NCBI GenBank assembly: GCA_020853255.1
Contig: JADYZI010000458.1
Span: 1 to 8,556, forward strand
DNA: 8,556 bases
Direction of reading: 5' to 3'
DNA from: Acidobacteriota bacterium
Lineage (GTDB): Bacteria > Acidobacteriota > Blastocatellia > Pyrinomonadales > Pyrinomonadaceae
Below the pieces are notes generated by a model. It worked only from the letters and a program-made list of their open reading frames with translations. It did no database searches and had not been told where the DNA came from. Numbering within the stretch: the stretch's first letter is position 1; the number at the start of each line of letters is the position of its first letter. The translations under genes and the position numbers were made by a program. Below, piece by piece: positions 1-5,511 of this stretch.

Positions 1-240
1 CTCGTACTTTTCCCAAAGCGACGGGTCCAGTTCGCGAAACAGTTCTGAACCTTCCGGGTGCCACGACCAGTAAAAGTTCATTGACAGATCATTTAGCGCG
101 GCAAGCGGTTCGATAAGCCGTTGGCTTGCGGGTGGGGCGGCATGCGGTACCGGTACCGTTGAGCCGCTTTCGATCGATTCAAACTCGCTCAGTTCTTTTT
201 GGTCAAACTCCTTCATAAACGACAAAATACTTTGCTTCAT
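1..240 (-). CDS. glgP: Alpha-glucan (glycogen/starch) phosphorylase, N-terminal part, runs off the left edge
   Basis: Only the first 80 codons are present; the gene continues leftwards out of the window. The family (GT35) is cytoplasmic and uses pyridoxal phosphate and inorganic phosphate to release glucose-1-phosphate from alpha-1,4-glucans. The visible part is not catalytic. After a variable Pro/Ala-rich stretch (about residues 20-40), residues 41-80 read like DUF3417, which precedes the catalytic domain in the short bacterial and archaeal type: an RLIEPLAAL helix, then NFYWSWHPEGSELFRELDP, matching the family's typical NLWWSWNPEA..LF..LDP..W. The ATG at 240 is the first Met after an in-frame TAA 36 bases upstream. 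No good Shine-Dalgarno is visible, and Met9 (ATG at 216) is a weaker alternative. The gene lies 75 bp downstream of the macro-domain gene on the same strand, so co-transcription is possible. The assignment rests on this N-terminal domain alone. Confidence 0.75.
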   Translation of the reverse strand, partial: MKQSILSFMKEFDQKELSEFESIESGSTVPVPHAAPPASQRLIEPLAALNDLSMNFYWSWHPEGSELFRELDPSLWEKYE

Positions 241-315
241 TCGCGGCAAAGTATCAAGGAACGATAGAACGAATTATGGACCGCTATCAAATTCAAACGC
301 ATTGCGGGCGAGTTT

Positions 316-858
316 TTATAGGCCGGAATGACGAGTGAAAGCTCGTGCATCCGACGGATAAAAGAAGATAAAATTGACGATGATGTTAGTGTCGTCGGTG
401 AGAAGGGCAGCCCTGACAGCCTCTGCCGCAACGGGTGCGGCCTCGTGCCTTGGATAGTCAAATGCGCCGGTTGAGATCGACGGGAACGAGATAGTTGCAA
501 GGCCATGCTCCGCAGCAAGCCTGATCGAGTTCGTGTAACACGCCGCCAGAAGGTCCGCGTCGCCGCCGTTGTTCCGGCCATAGATCGGGCCGACCGTGTG
601 GATCACATACTGAGCCGGCAGATCGCCCCCGGTTGTCATGACCGCCTGCCCGGTCGGAAGGCCGTCGGGATATTCGGCCTGCCGTATCTTCCGGCATGCT
701 TCCTGTATTGCCGGTCCGCCGCGTCGATGTATCGCGCCGTCAACACCGCCGCCGCCCATCAAGGTCGAGTTCGCGGCGTTTACGATGGCGTCGACCTTTT
801 CGTCCGTGATATCGCCGATTTTTACGATTAGCCGTCCGTCGAGAAAAGATTCGATCAC
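316..858 (-). CDS. Macro-domain ADP-ribosyl / O-acetyl-ADP-ribose hydrolase (YmdB/MacroD type)
   Basis: 180 aa, a single macro domain with no extra domain. MacroD/YmdB enzymes hydrolyse O-acetyl-ADP-ribose and remove mono-ADP-ribose from acidic residues. Motifs in order: GDIT (15-18), AIVNAAN (24-30), GGGGVDGAIH (35-44), PTG (68-70), HTVGP (87-91) and SISTGAFDYP (127-136), the phosphate-binding loop. The two residues important in E. coli YmdB, Asn25 and Asp35, correspond to Asn30 and Asp40, so the protein should be active. Length is normal for the family. Translation starts at GTG (856-858), because the next Met is residue 34, inside the domain; no strong Shine-Dalgarno is seen. The start lies 9 bp after the DoxX-like stop, so the two genes are probably co-transcribed and perhaps translationally coupled. 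The natural substrate cannot be read from the sequence. No ADP-ribosyltransferase is present in the window. Confidence 0.93.
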   Translation of the reverse strand: MIESFLDGRLIVKIGDITDEKVDAIVNAANSTLMGGGGVDGAIHRRGGPAIQEACRKIRQAEYPDGLPTGQAVMTTGGDLPAQYVIHTVGPIYGRNNGGDADLLAACYTNSIRLAAEHGLATISFPSISTGAFDYPRHEAAPVAAEAVRAALLTDDTNIIVNFIFFYPSDARAFTRHSGL

Positions 859-867
859 GAGAAAAGT

Positions 868-1545
868 TTACAGTATCTCGCGTTGTTCCCTAAGTCGGCC
901 GACCGGCATAAAACGGTAATGCAGAGCAACGACGGCGCCGAAGATCAGGCCGCCGAGCACGAGCATGGCCCCAACATAGGCATAGTTGGAAAAATTTCCA
1001 AGCCGAATGAGCCACCAGAGAAAACCGATCCCTCCACCGCCCGCTGCGAAAAGTAAGGGCAGCCAAACGAATTGTATAAGCGATCCCTTGGCCCGGCCGG
1101 TCCTGTCACTGAAGATCAACGGCTTGAATCTGTCGTATTCCCACGCCGTCAGCCACAGAGCGGCCAATGCCATAAGGATGGTCACGAGCCATGTCCCCGC
1201 GAATCCGACCGAACAAGTTAGAACAGCGATATTCGCGATTATCGGTAGAAAAAGAAACGCTCCGATGTGCGATGTGCGCGGTATCAAAAGAAGCAAAGCA
1301 GCGGTCAACTGCGACCAGCCAATGAATTCGTAGTAGAAGCCGGTATTGTAGAGCGCATGAAAATAGGCCCCGACCGGGTTGGTGTCGGGGAGGATCGTAA
1401 ACGGCCGATGCATTATCTTAGGGATGCTTGGCGGAATAAACCCGATCGCAAGAAGGCATCGAACAAAAATTGTGAAAAGGCGAAAATACCAACGCGATGT
1501 CACCGATGAATGAAGTTGGTCAAGGCCGTGTTCGAGATCAAACAT
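868..1545 (-). CDS. DoxX-like integral membrane protein
   Basis: 225 aa with about six hydrophobic segments (roughly residues 22-40, 72-88, 92-110, 115-135, 156-180 and 187-207). The first four, with the pattern RCLLAIGFIPPSIPK ... FIGWSQLTAALLLLIPRT ... FLPIIANIAVLT, look like the four-helix DoxX / DoxX-like superfamily. That family is found in inner membranes, sometimes beside quinone or redox enzymes, but most members have no proven function. The last two segments, with a Gly-rich AAGGGGIGFLWWL stretch at 167-178, make it longer than a minimal DoxX protein of about 130-150 aa. There is no cleavable signal peptide; the N-terminus is short and probably cytoplasmic. The ATG at 1545 is preceded by a weak AGGT about 7 bases away. 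It diverges from mtnA and is probably the first gene of a leftward unit with the macro-domain gene. The family call is from pattern memory; function unknown. Confidence 0.7.
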   Translation of the reverse strand: MFDLEHGLDQLHSSVTSRWYFRLFTIFVRCLLAIGFIPPSIPKIMHRPFTILPDTNPVGAYFHALYNTGFYYEFIGWSQLTAALLLLIPRTSHIGAFLFLPIIANIAVLTCSVGFAGTWLVTILMALAALWLTAWEYDRFKPLIFSDRTGRAKGSLIQFVWLPLLFAAGGGGIGFLWWLIRLGNFSNYAYVGAMLVLGGLIFGAVVALHYRFMPVGRLREQREIL

Positions 1546-1588
1546 ACTGACCTAAACGCGAAAACGGCGGTAAAAAGTTTCAGGTTAT

Positions 1589-1617
1589 TTGTTCGGCGGC
1601 TGTGAATTCCGTAAGAT
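1589..1617 (+). promoter_or_regulatory. Possible sigma-70-type promoter for mtnA
   Basis: TTGTTC (1589-1594) and TAAGAT (1612-1617) are separated by exactly 17 bases, in the 112 bp region between the divergent DoxX-like gene and mtnA. The hexamers match consensus at only 3 and 4 of 6 positions, so this is a weak candidate. It would give a 5' leader of about 35 bases. That is too short for a SAM riboswitch, and I see no riboswitch-like fold here. Confidence 0.28.
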
Positions 1618-1657
1618 TCCATTAGATCGGGCCGTCGGCCTGTCGTGCGAAATAACA

Positions 1658-2713
1658 ATGAAACTAAATATTATTCCTGTTAAATGGTCGAATGAAGGCG
1701 TGCTGATGCTGGACCAGCGGCTGCTGCCTACCGAAGAGAAATGGCTGACTCTTAGAACTTACGACGAGGTCGCGGCCGGCATCAAGGACATGGTCGTTCG
1801 CGGGGCACCCGCGATCGGCGTCTCGGCGGCGTATGGTGTTGCCCTTGCGGCCAGGACGTTTGTCGGTACGAATGCGGACGATCTAAAGGACGAGATCGAA
1901 TATGCCTCAGACGTGCTCGGAAAAACCCGCCCTACCGCGGTGAATCTTTTCTGGGCGATCGACCGAATGAAGCGGGTATTCGAGCAGGCCCTGGCAGAAG
2001 GAAAGTCTGTCAGCGAAATAAAACAGGTCCTGCTCGATGAAGCAAAAGGGATCCACGACGAAGATATTGAATCCCAACGACTGATAGCAAAATTTGGCGG
2101 CGAATTATTGCAGGACAATTCAACGATACTCACACACTGCAACGCCGGTGCGCTTGCGACGGGCGGCGTCTGGGGAACTGCGTTGGGCGTGATACGCGGC
2201 GCCGTCGATCAAGGTAAATCCGTCTCGGTCATTGCCGACGAAACTCGGCCCTATCTGCAAGGTGCGCGTCTGACCGCATGGGAACTGATGGAAGATGACA
2301 TTCCCGTCACGCTTATCACCGACAACATGAGCGGCCACATAATGAAAAAAGGCGGCGTTCATGCGGTCGTCGTCGGCAGCGACCGGATTGCTGCGAATGG
2401 CGATGTCGCCAATAAGATCGGAACGTATATGGTCGCCGTTTTAGCACAGCGTCATGGAATTCCATTCTATGTTGCCGCACCGCTTTCAACGGTCGATCTG
2501 AACTGCCCGACCGGCGACGACATCCCGATCGAAGAACGCGACCGGGCCGAGGTCACGCACGTCAAAGACAACCAACTTGCTCCCGACGGAGTCGGTGTTT
2601 CAAACTATGCCTTCGACGTTACCCCGAACGATCTGGTGACGGCAATAATCACCGAAAAAGGCGTGGCAAGAGCACCGTACATGGAGAGTCTGAAGAAGCA
2701 GTTCGAGGAATGA
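1658..2713 (+). CDS. mtnA: S-methyl-5-thioribose-1-phosphate isomerase
   Basis: 351 aa, the usual MtnA length. The enzyme converts 5-methylthioribose-1-phosphate (an aldose) to 5-methylthioribulose-1-phosphate (a ketose) in the methionine salvage pathway, in the cytoplasm. It belongs to the eIF2B-alpha/beta/delta fold family. Key motifs: MVVRGAPAIGVSAAYG (45-60), LTHCNAGALATGG (158-170) with the expected catalytic Cys161, ADETRPYLQGARLTAWE (193-209), and GSDRIAANGDVANKIGTY (240-257) with the expected catalytic Asp242. These match Cys160/Asp240 of the B. subtilis enzyme. The start is ATG 1658, giving the family-typical N-terminus MKLNIIPVKW; a longer frame from TTG 1589 adds 23 residues unlike the family. 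No Shine-Dalgarno is visible before 1658. No other methionine-salvage gene (mtnK, B, C, D, mtnP) is nearby, so the gene is isolated here. A related ribose-1,5-bisphosphate isomerase is less likely given the motifs. Confidence 0.95.
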   Translation: MKLNIIPVKWSNEGVLMLDQRLLPTEEKWLTLRTYDEVAAGIKDMVVRGAPAIGVSAAYGVALAARTFVGTNADDLKDEIEYASDVLGKTRPTAVNLFWAIDRMKRVFEQALAEGKSVSEIKQVLLDEAKGIHDEDIESQRLIAKFGGELLQDNSTILTHCNAGALATGGVWGTALGVIRGAVDQGKSVSVIADETRPYLQGARLTAWELMEDDIPVTLITDNMSGHIMKKGGVHAVVVGSDRIAANGDVANKIGTYMVAVLAQRHGIPFYVAAPLSTVDLNCPTGDDIPIEERDRAEVTHVKDNQLAPDGVGVSNYAFDVTPNDLVTAIITEKGVARAPYMESLKKQFEE

Positions 2714-2762
2714 CCGTCATGCGCTGAAATCTTCCCGAAGGGCCGCTTGCAGAATTGCCGAC

Positions 2763-2987
2763 ATGTTAAAATTGCGACAAATGAAGAGCTTCGAAAAAAC
2801 GCTGAAACAGATCTCGCTCCTTAATCGCTCGGTCGAGCAGCATTTTATAGCGTATTTAAGGTTAAAGAATCCCAACATCGCGGAGAAAGAAATAGTCGAT
2901 GAAATAAATCTCTGGTCCCGTGCCCGCCCGGGGGCCGAACATGGCGACGGCGTTGGGCGCATAGGTGATCCGTCGCGCTTTCGATAA
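2763..2987 (+). CDS. Small conserved-looking protein, unrecognised, ending in an RPGAEHGDG motif
   Basis: 74 aa from ATG 2763, or 68 aa from ATG 2781 (Met7); neither start has a clear Shine-Dalgarno. I cannot assign a function. Residues 8-50 look like two amphipathic helices (KTLKQISLLNRSVEQHFIAYL, then EKEIVDEINLW) around a KNPNI turn. They are followed by a Gly/charged C-terminal stretch, RPGAEHGDG (55-63), and GDPSRFR at the end. From memory, small bacterial proteins with helices, a Trp and a terminal RPGAE.GD motif exist, some next to nucleotidyltransferase (AbiEii-like) genes; no such partner is visible here. The start is 49 bp downstream of mtnA with no terminator between, so it may be co-transcribed. 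An overlapping minus-strand ORF (2862-3056) is the alternative reading, but it lacks comparable secondary-structure logic. Confidence 0.5.
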   Translation: MLKLRQMKSFEKTLKQISLLNRSVEQHFIAYLRLKNPNIAEKEIVDEINLWSRARPGAEHGDGVGRIGDPSRFR

Positions 2988-3171
2988 ACCCGTCAGCCCT
3001 GTTATCCGCTCGTCAAAATCATCCGTTCGGCAGCCTTGAGATCGATCCACGATCATTTTCTGTCTGATTCCTCAATTCCTTAAATTTTATCAAACAATTA
3101 GGAGAATGTCTGACAAGATCAGTTTGGTCGAGTTTCCCCTAGAATACTGATATACTTTGACCCTAAATCAT
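2988..3171. other. Non-coding spacer upstream of the ETF-quinone oxidoreductase gene
   Basis: 184 bp with no convincing gene. It becomes AT-rich at about 3080-3100. Two promoter-like -10 elements are present: TGATATACT on the plus strand (3148-3156), and on the minus strand the complement of 3084-3092 (TGATAAAAT). A 14-codon frame (3106-3150) sits directly after an AGGAG. Frames after the small ORF's stop at 2987 close within about 80 bases and give no recognisable protein remnant. Confidence 0.5.
3148..3156 (+). promoter_or_regulatory. Possible extended -10 promoter for the ETF-quinone oxidoreductase gene
   Basis: TGATATACT fits the extended -10 pattern TGnTATAAT with one mismatch. A possible -35, TTGGTC (3124-3129), is 21 bases away, too far for a standard promoter; extended -10 promoters can work without a good -35. 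Transcription would begin near 3163 and leave a leader of only about 9 bases before the ATG at 3172. That would fit the absence of a Shine-Dalgarno there. Confidence 0.3.
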
Positions 3172-4878
3172 ATGATCGAACGCGAACAGATCGAGATGGA
3201 CGTGGTGTTTGTCGGGGCTGGGCCGGCGAATTTGGCGGCGGCTTTGCATTTGAAGAAGAGCATTGCCGAGCACGATGAACTGGTCGAACGAGGTGCCCGG
3301 CCCGGGCAAAAGGTTGGGGACATTGAGATCGGTATCGTCGAGAAGGGGCCATATGTCGGGGCGCATATTTTGTCCGGAGCGGTTATGGACCCGATCGCGA
3401 TCCGTGAATTGATGCCTGATTTTCTCGAGCAGGGCTGTCCGGTGGACACCGTCGTGACCGAGGACGCGGCTTGGTATATGACCGATAAAAAAGCCATCGA
3501 GGCCCCGATCACGCCGCCGCCGCTTAAGAATAAGGGCAAGTACATTATCTCCCTGAGCAAAATGTGTGAATGGCTTGGCGAAAAGTGCGAAGAAGCGGGC
3601 ATCAATATATTTCCCGAGTTTCCCGCAGCCGAGGTCCTGTACGATGACAATGATCGCGTTGTCGGCGTCAGGACCGGCGACAAGGGAATCGACAAGGACG
3701 GAAAGCCGAAAGGGAATTTTGAACCGGGCGTCGATCTGCTCGCGAAAGTGACAGTACTAGGCGAAGGCTCGCGCGGTTCGCTGGCAAAGCAACTTACTGC
3801 ACGGCTTGGTTTGAAGCAGGAAAGCGAAGAGCAAGTCTATTCTCTTGGTGTCAAGGAGCTTTGGGAAATACCAGCCGGTAATTTTGCCGAAGGCCGTGTT
3901 GTTCACACGCTTGGGTTCCCGTCCGATACCGATACATACGGCGGCGGTTGGATCTATGGAATGAAGAACAACGTGATCAGTATCGGCTATGTGACCGGGC
4001 TGGATTACAAAGATCCGATGATAGACCCACACGCAGAGTTTCAGAAATTTAAGACACATCCGAAGATCGCTGAGATCCTAAAAGGCGGAAAGATGCTGAA
4101 ATACGGGGCTAAGTCGATCAATACCGGCGGCTATTACACAATGCCCAGATTGTATGCGGACGGCGTTTTGATCGTCGGCGACAGCGGTTCCTTTCTGAAC
4201 GGCCAGCGTATCAAGGGCATCCATACCGCGATGAAAAGCGGCATGCTTGCGGCGGAGGTGATCATTACGGCATTTTCACACCAGGATTTTACGGTCAAGA
4301 CGCTCAAGAACTATGCGGCGAAGGTAAGCCAGAGCTGGATATACGACGAACTTCATCCGGTACGAAATTTCCATGCGGCGTTTCAAAAAGGGCGATGGTC
4401 GGCGCTCGTCAATACCGGACTCCAGTTTGTAACGGGCGGGCTTGCATGGGGCGTTATGGCAAAGGAACATGGTATTCCGGGCTATGAACGCATGCAGCAG
4501 ATCAATGACAGAAACGGCCGTTCCGACCCGACGCGATATGCCGATCTGAAATTTGATAAGGAGTCGATCTTTGACAAGATCACTGATGTATATCACGCCG
4601 GTGTTGCACATGATGAGGACCAGCCTTCGCATCTTCATGTTCTCGATACCGAAATATGTGCAACGCGATGTGCCGAAGAATACGCCAATCCGTGCCAACG
4701 GTTTTGTCCCGCAGCCGTGTATGAGATGGAATTCAATGAAAAGCGGAACCGCAAGGAGCTTAAGGTGAATTTCTCAAACTGCGTCCACTGCAAGACCTGC
4801 GACATTGCCGATCCGTACCAGATAATCAACTGGGTCACGCCCGAAGGCGGCGGCGGGCCGGATTATAAAGGAATGTGA
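3172..4878 (+). CDS. Electron transfer flavoprotein-ubiquinone oxidoreductase (ETF-QO), divergent type
   Basis: 568 aa, close to the usual 550-600. ETF-QO is a membrane-associated FAD and 4Fe-4S protein that passes electrons from reduced ETF (from acyl-CoA and amino-acid dehydrogenases) to the quinone pool. Seen here: an FAD-binding VVFVGAGPANLAAALHL near the N-terminus (11-27), EKGPYVGAHILSGAV (57-71), SLGVKELWEIP (224-234), HTLGFPSDTDTYGGGWIYG (245-263) and RIKGIHTAMKSGMLAAE (346-362). The C-terminal ferredoxin-like part has PCQRFCPAAVYE (507-518) and NCVHCKTCDI (536-545), giving Cys512, 537, 540 and 543 as likely cluster ligands, then the family's PEGGGGPDY ending. Odd: GPAN replaces the usual GPAG, and NGQRIKG replaces the typical NVPKIKG. 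The start ATG 3172 gives MIERE, typical of the family; TTG 3157 is less likely. Downstream csbD follows after 74 bp. No etfAB genes are in view. Confidence 0.94.
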   Translation: MIEREQIEMDVVFVGAGPANLAAALHLKKSIAEHDELVERGARPGQKVGDIEIGIVEKGPYVGAHILSGAVMDPIAIRELMPDFLEQGCPVDTVVTEDAAWYMTDKKAIEAPITPPPLKNKGKYIISLSKMCEWLGEKCEEAGINIFPEFPAAEVLYDDNDRVVGVRTGDKGIDKDGKPKGNFEPGVDLLAKVTVLGEGSRGSLAKQLTARLGLKQESEEQVYSLGVKELWEIPAGNFAEGRVVHTLGFPSDTDTYGGGWIYGMKNNVISIGYVTGLDYKDPMIDPHAEFQKFKTHPKIAEILKGGKMLKYGAKSINTGGYYTMPRLYADGVLIVGDSGSFLNGQRIKGIHTAMKSGMLAAEVIITAFSHQDFTVKTLKNYAAKVSQSWIYDELHPVRNFHAAFQKGRWSALVNTGLQFVTGGLAWGVMAKEHGIPGYERMQQINDRNGRSDPTRYADLKFDKESIFDKITDVYHAGVAHDEDQPSHLHVLDTEICATRCAEEYANPCQRFCPAAVYEMEFNEKRNRKELKVNFSNCVHCKTCDIADPYQIINWVTPEGGGGPDYKGM

Positions 4879-4904
4879 ATTGCATTTCTCCTATTTCGAC
4901 AAGC

Positions 4905-4931
4905 CGGAATGTTCGATGTCCGTACATTCCG
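4905..4931 (+). promoter_or_regulatory. Inverted repeat between the ETF-QO gene and csbD
   Basis: An 8-bp perfect inverted repeat, CGGAATGT (4905-4912) and ACATTCCG (4924-4931), is separated by 11 bases. It lies 12 bp before the csbD Shine-Dalgarno and 26 bp after the ETF-QO stop. A second, overlapping pair, GTTCG (4911-4915) and CGAAC (4937-4941), could form an alternative stem. There is no T-run, so it is a poor terminator. A repressor site or an RNA structure that masks or exposes the ribosome site is possible; role unknown. Confidence 0.35.
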
Positions 4932-4952
4932 CGTTTCGAACACGGAGGGAAC

Positions 4953-5186
4953 ATGTCAATTTTCAATAGGGACGAAGCCGAAGGAAAATGGGAAAAAACG
5001 AAAGGCACTGTTAAGGGTAAAGCCGGCGAGGTCACTGGTGACCGGGACATGGAATCAGAAGGTGAGAGACATAGGGCGGCCGGCGAGACACAGGAATCGT
5101 GGGGAAAGTTCAAACATGGTGTCTCAGATGCCGTTGAGTCGATTGGCGACGCTATCAGCGACGCAGGAAAGCGCATCAACAAATAA
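4953..5186 (+). CDS. CsbD-family small stress protein
   Basis: 77 aa, hydrophilic and highly charged, with no signal peptide or membrane segment. Residues 6-52 fit the CsbD-like family, whose namesake is a sigma-B-controlled general stress protein of B. subtilis: RDEAEGKWEKTKGTVKGKAG, then ESEGERHRAAGETQESWGK. The molecular function of the family is unknown. A C-terminal tail (53-77, GVSDAVESIGDAISDAGKR) looks like one amphipathic helix and makes the protein slightly longer than the usual 60-70 aa; it recalls LEA-type stress proteins. The start ATG 4953 has the best Shine-Dalgarno in the window (GGAGGG, 4944-4949, somewhat close to the ATG). An upstream in-frame extension would overlap the end of the ETF-QO gene and reads unlike CsbD. 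The inverted repeat just upstream could regulate it. Confidence 0.85.
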   Translation: MSIFNRDEAEGKWEKTKGTVKGKAGEVTGDRDMESEGERHRAAGETQESWGKFKHGVSDAVESIGDAISDAGKRINK

Positions 5187-5191
5187 CATAA

Positions 5192-5216
5192 AAGGCCGCC
5201 AACGAGAGGCGGCCTT
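5192..5216. terminator. Bidirectional intrinsic terminator between csbD and rpoZ
   Basis: AAGGCCGCC (5192-5200) pairs perfectly with GGCGGCCTT (5208-5216) around a 7-base loop. It starts 5 bases after the csbD stop and lies 22 bases beyond the rpoZ stop. On the minus strand the stem is followed by TTTTATGTTATTT, a good U-tract for rpoZ. On the plus strand the tail (CACTGTTTCC) is poor, so termination of csbD may rely on the stem plus its own TT. Confidence 0.85.
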
Positions 5217-5238
5217 CACTGTTTCCACTCAACTTGTG

Positions 5239-5487
5239 CTATTTGGTATTCTCAAGGATCTCAAAATTAACTTTCCGCTCGGCCAGCTCCTTCATCGCCA
5301 CGCGTGTCGGTTTATTTTTGCGGACGTCAATGTCCGTGCGTGAATTTGCACCACGCTGAAGCTGTTTGCTCCGCTGCGCGGCGAGGATTATCATCCGATA
5401 TTTTGAGTCGATCTCAGGCGGATCAATAACGCCCTCGTCTTCCTGTTCGACCTCTTCGTGTATCTCTTGTTTCTTTTCGGCTGCCAT
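5239..5487 (-). CDS. rpoZ: DNA-directed RNA polymerase omega subunit
   Basis: 82 aa, normal for bacterial omega. Omega binds the C-terminal part of beta-prime, helps RNA polymerase assemble and, in some bacteria, forms part of a ppGpp site. Residues 26-75 carry the family signature: IDSKYRMIILAAQRSKQLQR (26-45), matching D.RY.L...AA.RARQL..G, then NKPTRVAMKELAERKV (58-73), matching KP..IA..EIA..K. The first 20 residues are acidic and variable. The start ATG 5487 has AAGGAT upstream about 12 bases away, a long spacing. The gene follows gmk by 24 bp, in the widespread yicC-gmk-rpoZ order, and is the last gene of the unit, closed by the hairpin at 5192-5216. coaBC, which often follows rpoZ in other bacteria, is absent. 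Confidence 0.93.
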   Translation of the reverse strand: MAAEKKQEIHEEVEQEDEGVIDPPEIDSKYRMIILAAQRSKQLQRGANSRTDIDVRKNKPTRVAMKELAERKVNFEILENTK

Positions 5488-5511
5488 ATTATGTTGGGAT
5501 CCTTTCTATTC

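Noticed and set aside
237..581. 114-codon minus-strand ORF at the left end
   Set aside because: Runs out of frame through the macro-domain gene; Arg/Ser/Pro-rich translation with no family features.
1546..1657. SAM riboswitch upstream of mtnA
   Set aside because: Only 112 bp separates the divergent starts, and I could not find the paired stems or conserved core expected of a SAM riboswitch.
2714..2762. Terminator after mtnA
   Set aside because: Only the weak CTTC/GAAG pairing (2731-2740) with a 2-base loop is present and no T-run follows.
2862..3056. 64-codon minus-strand ORF opposite the small plus-strand ORF, with a TGATAAAAT -10-like element upstream and a GAGGA about 14 bases before its ATG
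   Set aside because: The translation shows no clear helices, motif or family resemblance, and it overlaps the better plus-strand frame 2763-2987. The upstream signals are common in AT-rich spacers. Kept only as the alternative reading.
3168..3695. 175-codon minus-strand ORF opposite the ETF-QO N-terminus
   Set aside because: Low-complexity Ser/Pro/Ile-rich translation, antisense to a conserved FAD domain.
4276..4698. 140-codon minus-strand ORF inside the ETF-QO gene
   Set aside because: Fully antisense to a well-supported gene, with no motif and no ribosome site; a codon-bias shadow.
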